DNA from: Trichobilharzia regenti
Lineage: Eukaryota > Platyhelminthes > Trematoda > Strigeidida > Schistosomatidae
NCBI GenBank assembly: GCA_944472135.2
Contig: OX235263.1
Coordinates: forward strand, 32,045,379-32,109,378
DNA length: 64,000 nucleotides
Direction of reading: 5' to 3'
The position numbers and the translations under genes were made by a program. Below the pieces are notes generated by a model that made no database searches, was not told the origin of the DNA, and worked only from the letters and a program-made list of their open reading frames with translations. Positions 26,644-38,700 of the stretch are shown one piece after another; position 1 is the first letter of the stretch, and each line of letters starts with the position of its first letter.

Positions 26644-29600
26644 TGCTTACAAAAGATAACACCCTGTTGTATGAATGAGGATTCCTTAGACAATCAAATA
26701 TTGTGCACAAGTGGAGTATGATTACTGAACATCAATGACTTGAAGCGATATATGAGACGAAACTAGCTGGAGGTCAGTTACGTACATTATTTGAACGAAT
26801 ATGAGCTTATTTGCTTACTGACCTCAACTGGACATAACTCACATAATAGTCTTAATGGTCTACGAGCTAGCTTGCCTTGTAACTGGAAGGTCCTGGGTTC
26901 GAACCCCGGTGGGTGCGTATTGATGAAGAGTCACAAACTAGGACGAAACAGCTGTCTAGTACTCCCAGGTTTTCCAGTGGTTCTCTAACCAATGTCAGCT
27001 CATGAAGAAATCCTGTAACCAATCAAACAATTCCCTACAAACCATAGATCGAATTTCAATGAGATGCTCACTAGCGACTGGCCCTATTCAGGTAGGTAGT
27101 TAGTTACCTGGAATTCTAGTGGGAAGTCGTGACCAGTAGGGTCCATCAAGTCGGGCGTGAGAACAATTACTCGCTGAAGTGATCGGCTAGTTGTCACACT
27201 GTCATGAATTGGCAGAAGTTGGAAGTCATGGACAGGTCATGGGATCAGGTCTTAGTGGCATAATGGCCTATGATCTCGCCTTGTAACCAGAAGATCCTGG
27301 GTTCGAACCCAGGCGGTAAGTGCGTACTGATGAAGAGTCTCAAACTAGGACGGAACAGTTGGCTGTCCAGTACACCCAGGCGGGTTTTCCAATGGTTCTC
27401 TTACTGATCTCATCTCATGGTGAAAGCCTGTAACCAATCAATCAAATCCTCACAAACCAACACTTGAAGCTCACATAATTATTGTATGGCCACCTATCCT
27501 ACTAGGCCTTGGCCTGGACTGTAAAACTAGTTAACTCCTATGCATGACTCACCTTCAACCTGGTGACGAAGCTTCTCCTAAGGCCGCCTTAACTAATGAA
27601 GGAAGAATATAATACTCATTTTTGTACTAGGATGCATTTAGGTGAGGGGATGGACAGACTTCAGAAGAAGAGTACAGCAAGCCAGTGCAATGTAGTGACC
27701 ACACGCTGACCCATTGTCCACGACAGCCGTGTTTAATGTCAACCAGTAGAGATAAACAAACTGATTAGTCGGGATGAAATGTTTGAAGTTAAAGCGAATT
27801 CATAAATTTCTATAATCCCCTACATGGTTTCGTATGATCCATCTGTCAGACGGACCTTGTACGCAAAAGCAAGATACACAACATAATAAATATTGTTTTT
27901 AGGTCTCGCGCAATTTTTCCATTGTTTGCAGTCTATGATCGAACAAACACGACGTAGAAGACTGTAAAACAGGTGGTGAAAATTGTTCAGTTTGGTTCAT
28001 TAAACAAACTAAACAGTGGCGACAAAGACGTCTAAAAAAATTTCACTCACCTGTTTGTTTACGACAATTTTCCAGCATAAATCTCGTAGTGAATGCAATT
28101 GACTCGACTACAACACGAGCAATAAGTAGTCTATCACGAGACTTTGAACAATCCATGCCGATAATAACGCCACCTGGTCCATGAATTGATATCTTATTAG
28201 ATTTAAATAGTCCTTTCGAAAGTATATTTTTTTGTTGTTTAAGTGAATCCATTGGTGATGGGATATAATATATATTTTCAAGAGTGGCTTTTTCATCTAA
28301 ACCTATAAAATAAATAACAACAACAACAACAACAGAGTATTAAAAGAAAGTGGATCAACTCTTCAAAATATTGGATATTTTTTTAAAGTTTGATTAGGGG
28401 TTGATATCAATTACAGAACTATTGAAAGACAGGAAGTACTGGACAACTACTTCGTCCTTGTTTTGGGACTCTTCTGTAGTACGCACCCACGACTTTATCG
28501 TGGATCAAACACAGGACCTTCAGGCTAAGAGGAAATCTTGTTGACCACTGGAAAGAATCCGATAGCCCACCAATCAATTCTGACCCCTATCAATTTGTGA
28601 TTTTTAGCCTCACCACCAGACAGTGTTATCGATGAGTATTTGGTCCTCACACTCGACTAGGTGGACGCCATTGGTTACGACTTTTCGCACATGGTCCGAG
28701 GTTCGATCCCCTACCGACGAACACCTGATATCTATGGTCGGCCTGCAAAATTTGGGCTACCGATATCCATGCTGAAAATTCCATCCTTCTACCAAAAATA
28801 CAGTGTGGAATCAAGGTGTTATCAGAAATAAATAAATAAATAAATAAAAAACTCAAGGCAACTTCGTCCTGGATCCAGAGAGGTTATGAGTGTGCATACT
28901 GATGGACATTCCCAAACTAGGACAAACCAGCTGTCCAGTACTTCCTGGTTTTCAGTAATCACTCTAACTAACATCAATCCATGGCTAAACTTGAGACCAA
29001 TCAAATCCTTGGAAACTACCACTTGAATATTGGATATCCCCAATGTCAGAGTCAAAACAAGAAACATAAACAGGTAATATTGTTTTCAACTAGATCTCCT
29101 CTAGGCTTTACTTTAACGTACATAGCTTTCTATATAAAGCATTAAGCAGATGGGGATAAGACATTCATCTAAAGTCTGATTATCTATTCATTTCATCTCT
29201 AATATGACATAACCCATAATTTCAAAAATTTCTATCTGATCTGATTATTGAAATGTTTACATTATCATGCGATCTCCACTATTCTTATCGCCATCTGCGT
29301 TCACAATTTGTAATTTGGTTATCACTAACAATATCATTATTGTTACTGTCTAATTTACATTTACTTATATTTGATCTATGAATTTATAATCATTTGATTA
29401 AAATTGTATGGTCAAGTTAAAGAAAAGCGATCCAGGGGTGTGAACGCACCAATAAATTTGAATGCATACTGCTCACTGGTTAATGGGATCTATCATTATT
29501 ATAGCGCCACTGTGAACGCTGTACACGAGTTGAGGTTCAAACTTCATCCGGATCTCATTTTTAAGTACTGTTTGGATAGTGGGTTGATAGCTAGTCACGG

Positions 29601-32600
29601 TTACAATTAGGGTTAAGATAAGGATTAGAGTTTGGGTTAGGATTACAGCTACCACTAGAGTTAGGGTTAGGAGTATTTCTAACCTTAGAACTAGAGTTAA
29701 GGTTAGGATCAGGGTTATAATGTTTTATTTTCACTACCGTTGTATCCTTTCAAAAAGACTCTAGAAGATTTGGATTTCGCAGATGATTTATGCTTAATAA
29801 TGCCACACAAACTCGAAGACTTACAGGTAAAAAAAACCCAACGAATTGGCTAAAGAAGCAGCGAGGACAAGATTCCGGATGGATATAGAGAAGACAGAGG
29901 TGATAAAGATAACCACGCACTAACAGCAACAACAACCAGCACCAATCATCATCAACAGAAGAGATTTGACAGGGATTACTTCACGTATTTAGGCAGCCAG
30001 CACTGTTTCAACACCACATGCCGGCGGAATGAGTGAAGATGTCAAAGCTGGCCAGAATCGGAGAGACGAGATACGCTTACAACAACCTGAAATCAGTTTG
30101 GATATCTCCTGCACCGATTCAGCATAAAGAACAAGACTAAGATTTTCAAAATAAATGTGAAGTCGGTCCTTCTATACAGGTCAGAAACATGGCGCTTGCG
30201 TCACGAAAAGAATTTCCACCAAGTTACAGCTGCCTCCTTAGCTGGCTCCATATTGAAGAGTGAATGGCCAACCAGCCAGAAAGAATTACCAACAAGAAAC
30301 TCTGGCTGAGAGTAAACCAACCAAAAGCTGATCGCTCCACAAATATGTAGGAGAAAGTGGAGATGGATCGGGCCTACATTGAGGAAGCCATCGGATGACA
30401 CCGCGTGTCAGGCCATCGCTCGAGTGGAGTCCCAGTGGGAAGCGATCAGTGAGTCGTCCTAGGGTGACATGAAGGAGATCGTGAGAGGAGGAGATGAGAG
30501 ATTATGGGCAATCATGGAACAAGGTGGAGATGTCTTGTTGAAGCCTATGTTTCACTCGGAACCCAAGGTAATAAGTATAATCTTTGTTTCTCTGGTAAAT
30601 AAACAGCATTTTTATGTGAAAGAAAACAAATACCGGCTATTCTAACTGGTCGTTGCCTCAACATCAGTCGTCCATTCGCATTTCTTGGATCATTACTCTT
30701 TGACTTTGCCCGATTGTATATATAAAGCTGTGTACTTTAGAACAAAACCTAAGGAAGATATAATTGAAGACAATGTTGACATTTGTAAAAAAAAAATTGT
30801 ATTTGTAAAATGTCAGCCAGATTGACATGAGTAATTCCAACGTTTCCTGCGTCCGGCAATCTGGTCCGAACTTCTTCAGGGAAAAATTAATCGAAATTAA
30901 CATAACAGAGGTTTATATATAAAATGAACACTTCTTGTTTTTCAAAAACTTCGTTCAATCATAATTCATAAAACAAGTATCAACAAGTATAATAAACAAA
31001 ATTGTGTATGAGTTGTGATCAAAATTTGACCTCGTACTTACAAATATTGGTCTACCTTTGTTAAACACTTTAAACAGAGTGTGCATGCGTGTGTGGGTAA
31101 ACAGTTGTAAGACATTTCTTAACGTCTCCATAAGAAGATATAGACAGTCAGGAATTTTGACAAAGTATTATTAATTAGTGATACATATCCATTTTTATTT
31201 ATTAATCAGGATTTCTTATGCATCAGCTAACATTACACTTTCATGTCTGTTCAAACAGTTAGTATCTAGAATTTTATGATTAGACGTATTTTCAAAATTA
31301 TGGTGTTTAGGATCACAGTTTAGTTTAAGCACCCTGTCGAAATTATTGCTTTGTCTTCTTTCTGAATATTGAGCTGCTTTATTCGACCTACTGGAGTTGT
31401 CAAGTGACTCGATAGCTACGGATTTAGGATATGCAATTTGTTGCAGACAACGGAGAGTGGAAACACGATGATTGTGCCAATTACATAGTTTCTTTGTTAA
31501 TTTAATTCAATTGCAAAATAATTCAAATGAACTGTCGTCAAGATTTGACAGATGTTAAGAAATGTTTTAAAACTGTTTACCCACACCCATATACACACTG
31601 TGTTTAAAGTTTTATTGAATTTGAGATTTTCCCGTCGATTGATTGGACCGAAGTGCTCGGTTTCAGGTTGACATGTCGGTGGAAACATCATCACTCACTG
31701 AGAAATGCACGTATATCCAGATGACGAGTCCCAAATAGGACGAAATGAGCATCCTGGATTCCACTGCTAGTCACCATCCACCAATTAAATACTGTGTTTA
31801 AAGGTAGACCAATATTTGTAAGTACGAGGTCAAATTTTGATCACAACTCATACACAATTTTGTTTATTATACTTGTTGATACTTGTTTTATGAATTATGA
31901 TTGAACGAAGTTTTTGAAAAACAAGAAGTGTTCATTTTATATATAAACCTCTGTTATGTTAATTTCGATTAATTTTTCCCTGAAGAAGTTCGGACCAGAT
32001 TGCCGAACGCAGGAAATGTTGGAATTACTCATGTCAATCTGGCTGACATTTTACAAATACAATTTTTTACAAAATTTCTACTTCTCAATCGGCGCCCAAA
32101 TATTTTAGAACTCTTCTGTCAAATCTTGACGACAGTTCATTTGAAGACAATGTTGTTTGCTAAAATATCTCGTTTTAATTAACTTTCTACCATATATCTA
32201 ATACAAAAGAAAAGGTACCTGTCTTTACAAGATATATCAACACATGCTTCAACTTTCATCATGCATTGAATATGGTATTCTTTAAGACCTGTATGGGTCT
32301 CATATCACGGTGATCATAAGTATAAAATGACTGATTAATAAATTGAATGAAGCAGTGAAATTTTCTCTCAATCTATTATAAGTAGACTTGTAGTAAAACT
32401 ACTCACAAAAGTATAGAAAAACGTCATCATTTCACTATTTTACACTAAAAAGTCTCCACCGAAAAATCAGAAGATGAATAGTCATTAAACTAATAAATAA
32501 GTCTATTCATTTTAATGTAAAAGTAAACACGGTTAGAGAGACCACTTATATAGAATTTGTACAGCTCAACAAATCAGTGTGTATTTCTTAGCGCTGACCG

Positions 32601-35600
32601 AATTCTGACGGTCAGCTTTGTAGTACACTTTGAACTAGTTCTGAGTGCTTTAATTGTGGTCGGCAGAATATAAGCATAAAACTCCATTATGGATAAAAAA
32701 TTTTATTTTGATAAAATCACACAGTATTGTACAGTAATATTTACTAATGACATTTTGAGCACAAATTATTACTCAATCATGTCAAGGCACTCACACAGCT
32801 TTGTTGCTTCATTTATATACATGGGTAAAAATTGATTAGACATTTGCATAAAATCAATATAAAATTAGGTACATTCGGAAAGAATATTAATGTTATCAAT
32901 AAAATACAATCAAATGGGAAATAAGATTTTTTTATAGTGAAAATAAGTAACTTGTTAGAATGTGAATTGAATACATTTTAACATTATTTATTATCCTCTG
33001 ATTCGACTGATAATAGTATCTTCCATATCTCTGTTATTTGCGTTGAGTCACTTCTATTGCATGTGTTGTGTTGGGTGTGTAGACTCGATGAACCAGGATT
33101 CAGTAATCAACCTCTCTTTCCACCCGCTTGTATTACTTTTTAGAATTTTGACTCTGACCCACCCTATTGTGTGGTTGTGTGTTAGTGCATGCAGTGCAAT
33201 TGCTGAGTTTTTTTTTCTAAATTACTTATCTTCGTGGGATCAATCATCCTAAGTTTAGCTAAATTCTTATGTTCTGGTAATCTCACTCCTTCTGATCTGC
33301 TAGTTTAATCTATGTAGTTGACTTAATTCACAGTCATTACAAGGAATTTTTTTGATGTGGTTGTGTTCTCTGAGCCACCAAGGAAAGCACAAAGAAAATC
33401 GCCCGACCATATATAAAGGATATCTCAGAAATCACTACAAGACTCTTCAAATCTCTAGGAATTGATGTCGTACACAAACCAACGAAGTCGCTTCAATCAA
33501 TTCTATGTCAACCAAAAGACTCAACAGCGAAAGAAGATAAAACCAACATCATCTACAAAATAAACTGTAGCAACTGCAAAAAACACTACATTGGCCAAAG
33601 TGGACGTCCCCTTCGTCTTCGTATCCACGACCATAAGCTAGCCGTCAAAAGACATGATATCCAATCCTTCATATCACTACATACAGACAACCACGAACAT
33701 CAATTCGACTGGGACAACGTTCAAATATTAGACGCAGGAAACAAAAAGAATGGTAGAGAATTTTTAGAAGCTTGGCATTCCAGTGAATCATCAATCAACA
33801 GACACATCGAGATAGACTAAATTTACCAACACATAAGTAGGAAATGTCACACACAAAGGGTCAGAGTTCAAGTCAAAGAAACAATCAGTTCCAATACAAG
33901 TAACCTAGAAGGTGTGAAAACACACAAAAACAACCAATCACGTCCGAGGTCACCGAACAGTAGAGATGATTAATAAACTCGTGGAGAAATCTAAAAGCTC
34001 ACTTCAAATTGAAGTATGCGCTGAAGATGTCACCCAGTAGGGTGATGAAAGCTTCGCAAATTAACCATCCAGCTCAGAGAACACAACCACATCAAAATCA
34101 TCCACCTGAGCTACAAATCTTCTCTATCATATCTAAGGTATTTTTTAAGTTTAATTATTGTGTTTAATTGGTTCCACCGGGTCCTGTAGCCTACAGAGCT
34201 TGTCTCTTATTTCCCATCTGACTGTATTTTATCTTATATTGATTTTATGCAAATGTCTAATCAATTTTTACCCATGTATATAAATAAAGCAACAAAGCTG
34301 TGTGAGTGCCTTGACATGATTGAGCAATAATTTGTGCATGAAACATCATTAGTAAATATTACTGTTCAACACTATGTGATTATACAAAAAAATTTTTTAT
34401 TTTTTTTTATTTCAGCTTGATTCCACAGTGTATTTTTGGTACAAGTATGGAATTTTCAGCATGGATATCGGTAGCCCAAATTTTGCAGGCCGACCATAGA
34501 TATCAGGTGTGAGTTGGCAGGGAATCGAACCTCGGACCATGTGCATAATCGGCGAGAGTCCTAACCACTGTGCCACGGACGACGCACATCTTATCTATAA
34601 TGGTGTTTTTTTGCCAAAGAGTATTCACAACCACTAAAGAACAAATGATCCATCAGAAATTCGAATCTATACTGTAGTCAAAGCCGTTACGATTAAGTTA
34701 ACCAGTTAGTTATTGAAATTTTTACAATTGTATTGGATAGATTAATCGGTTACCGTGAAAAATAGCCAACATTATGGCTTTCCAGCTTTTAATCCTGACA
34801 GACCAACTAGTGAAACAGTAGTGAAAAATTAACTGAGAGAATTTAGCCTGATGACGCATTAGAGACGGGACTTTGTTCATTTTGAAAATAAAATACACCC
34901 AATTAATCCAGAAATTGTAATCAGTAATAACGTGTAAATATCACTATTCTTAGAAACAAACAATTTCGATTCAAAGGCCACAACATGTAGAACGTGACAA
35001 AACACGTTAACAAAAAAAAACAGCTAATAACTTCATGTCTGCAACTTTATGATAGCCTAGTAAATTCAGCATTGAGTGAATTTTGAATCTCAAAAACTTA
35101 ATCTTACCAAACTTGCATATATGCCAGGCTAATGAGTGCCAAAAGGGGACAAAACTTCAGAATGATAAATTTTGAACAGTAAGCATAAGACCGAATTCGC
35201 CTTGTAACCTGAAGGTCCTGGGTTCGAACCCTGGCGATGGGTGCATACTGATGAAGAATCCCAAAATGGGACGAAACAGTTGACTGTCCAGTACTCCCTG
35301 CAGTTCTTCCAATGGTTTTTTAACCGGTGTCAGCTCATGATGAAATCCTGTAACTAGATTATTCAGCTGGTTGTCATCGTCGACTAAATTGTCTAAGACA
35401 TACTGTATCGAAATTCCAAGGCGAGAGCGCTAAGCAAGGATGTCTGTCTGTCTATCTGGATTCAACATAGAACTTGGCACCGAAGTGCAGCAGTTCGAGT
35501 TGCCACGTTCCAAATAGCACACAGAGGTAGACAAGAAGATGAGTGAAGAGAATCAATACAGTCTGACAAGTATAAGAGTGAAACAGAATGGGTAATGGTA

Positions 35601-35674
35601 GAAAGGAATATGAAAGATTACAGAGACTGAATACATCTGCACCACTGACAACGATTTTGAGCCAAGCAAGTATG

Positions 35675-35726
<52 letters not shown>

Positions 35727-38700
35727 ACTAAGACGCTTAAATGAACAAAGTTATCTGTTATTTATAAATGAACGAACCCTTTACAAAAAATAATGAAACT
35801 TGCCAAGATGATCACCTTCTAAAAGCATTTCCTCCAAGTCTGAATATTTAAGGAAGACTTCTGAAAAGAAAATGATATAGACTATTTAAAGCATGAAGAA
35901 AACATAAAACTAATTATTATTTACGAATAAAATAAAAGACAATTCAACGAGGAAAATTTTCCTCATCAACGACGGCATCATTCATACGACCTTTCAAGAT
36001 GAATTCGTCGATAAACAAAGTTTTTCTCACTGAAATGTCCTTAATTTTCTTCATAACTCAGTGGTTAATTAATATTTATACGAGAAAAAATTTCTACAAT
36101 GAAGCGATCATCAGGATGAAAAGAATTTCCTGCATGATTTGCCTCACTCTGATGATGACATGAACTTTGTTAATTGTATGCGGATGATCTAACTGTTTCA
36201 AGGCTTGTTAACTCTCAGTTAGACTGCGCTAAGATGAACAACTTTCTATAAGAAGTCGGCAAATGGTCTTAAACTAAATCTTTCCAAATGTTAGACTGTT
36301 AATTTTAGTTTCCAATGTAAAAGAAAGGTTAAATGAAGTTGTTAAATTCAATGACCGTTGTAAAAATGATGATAGTAATATAGGAATCAAGTCTGACGTT
36401 GAGTATCTTGGACCAATTCTTTCTTCTGACCTATCCTGGTCTTCCCACGTCTTAGAGATTGCTAAGGAAGTATTCAATCTGACTTTTGATATTAAGAAGT
36501 TAAGATACTGAAGTATAACTCAATTCCTCTTCTTACAGTTTGTCAACTCTTGCATCTTACCTATTCTTCTTTACTTTTCACCCTTATTCTTCACTGGATT
36601 GTTTAAAAAAGACTATGTCATACTTCGTAGAACTCTAAAGATTGTTAGTAGGGCGAGTGGTATCCATATAGTTGAAATCGTCATTGATAGGCACTTGATT
36701 CCCTGCAGTAAATTTGCTAAAGGAATTTCGTCAGAATGTTGGCATCCACTTTACCCTCAGCTTTCACTTTGCGTCTCCTCAGGTAAAACAAGAAGTCATT
36801 TCAAAAGGCTTTATGCACCACGTACGTCTAAGTATAAAAATTCCACGATACCATAGTTGGCCCGTATTTTATGTGATGAAAATAGTGTCACGGACCAACT
36901 AACTAGCCTTCTTAGTCCTAGTAAATAAACGATTTTCTCCATCCTTATAACATCACGCTTTGTTATTATGCTTCTTATAATTATAATTATAATCCTTTTA
37001 TTTTTTTGTCATTTTTCTCATAAGTGTGAACATCGTTTAAGCTCTGTAATAATTGTTAGTTTTTGTTTTTCCCTTCAGTAATAGAACATTGGATTTTATG
37101 CTCCAAAACATGCTATAATTTCCAAACTGTATCGACAATACTGTTTGAAACAAACCTACTGTTATTATTATTATTAGAGTTATTAATCTTATTTTGTACT
37201 TTGGACATTTTGACTTCATTTCCACCGTAAATGTGGACAATTTCCTGTGTATTTCGAGTAAATTAGAGGCAATATTGTGACAAAAGCTGAGAATTCCACT
37301 CTGTAATATGAGTACTGCTTTTGGAACAAAGCAGATTATTATTTCAATTGAATTCTAGATTTTCCCGTCGATTGATTGAACCGAAGTGCTCGGTCTCAGG
37401 TTGACATGCCGGCTTCTTGTGCAGATGCTTAGACAATGTCTAGGCATTTAATTAGAATTTAATTTGTGGATGGTGACTGACTAGCAGTGGAATCCAGGAT
37501 GCGCATTTCATCCTATTTGGGACTCGTCACTGAATGTACCCGCATTTCCCAGTGAGTGATGATGTTCCCACCGAGGCTCGAACCCAGTGCCCATTGGTTG
37601 AAACGCCAAAGCGTTATCCACTAGACCACTTGGGCCAAGTGGTTAAATTATTATTATTATTACTATTAGAATGTTATACATAAAGTTGTTACTTTCAAAG
37701 GTGACTATATTAACAACATTGTCTCATGACCTAAGTACTGATGGCATACTACTAAATCATACAGTGTGCACACTATAATTATATACTTTCCAATTTTAAA
37801 TATTTATAGAAAATCGAGACAATAAAGTTATTTTGGTAAACAATATTTATCTATAACCAAAAACTGACGATACCTTTAAGAGTAGCAAATGTGACTGAAG
37901 TGCTAAATGATACCAATTCGAACACAGGAAGTGTGGCGTTATAGAGATTGATAAGAATCGGTAAAATATGAAACCAACATTTTAAGTTAATGGTTGCAGA
38001 GGTAGAAGTGTGTATTCCTCAAATTTAGATTTAGTTTACGTTGTGGATAATGAAATAACCTCATTGGACCATTCGCTTAACCTTGGATTAGTTGCCAAAT
38101 AATCAGAACAACCAATTCTCCTCTAATATAGTCAAACTTTAATGTGACTAATAATGCATATATATGATTTATTTTTCCCTGATAAACGTCCGTTATCCAG
38201 TCTCTTATCTTCTAACGTTACAGAAGCGCCATGAGATTTTCTAAAATCCACTGCCAGTAAACAAGGTACCTTCATCCATACCTAACATCTTGTTATGTGC
38301 AAATACACAAGAATAAGTTATTCGTCAATGCCCCAAAGATACTTTAGGTTTAATGCATTTGAAAGAAGCCATAATGTACTTTGACTCCCATCATCCACTG
38401 AAGAAGGTTGGAAGAAATCATGCTAAATGGATAGGGAAAGTTTATGAATTCGATGACTATCGATCTAAGCTGCGTAGATAAGACTAAGTATTTGATGATG
38501 ACATAAATAAGTTCCAGAAATGTTAAACACTTTGTCATCCAATGAATTTCACTTAATCCCTAACTTCTTCATCATCTTTTCATGTGATATTTCTAACCGC
38601 TTTCTATTTCTCCTCGCTGCCTAACTCAGGAACTTTAAAATTAATTCAAGTTTTTGCCCATAGATTGATGTCAGTTAGAGAGCCATCAAGGGGTTGGGAA

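Larger units (their letters stand above)
30783..32076. repeat. Large inverted repeat (about 1.3 kb)
   Basis: Left arm 30783-31128, right arm 31552-32076; near-identical inverse over about 290 bp (GAACACTTCTTGTTTTTCAA near 30926 against its inverse near 31910). About 420 bp of unique DNA in the loop. The right arm is longer because a Sm-alpha-like element is inserted at 31610-31790. No transposase is readable in the loop. Confidence 0.85.

Noticed and set aside
30783..31060. Hammerhead ribozyme in the large inverted repeat
   Set aside because: CTGAAGA and GGAAAC are present with a GTTCGG/CCGAAC stem, but four extra bases lie between the stem and GAAA and stem III is mostly wobble pairs.
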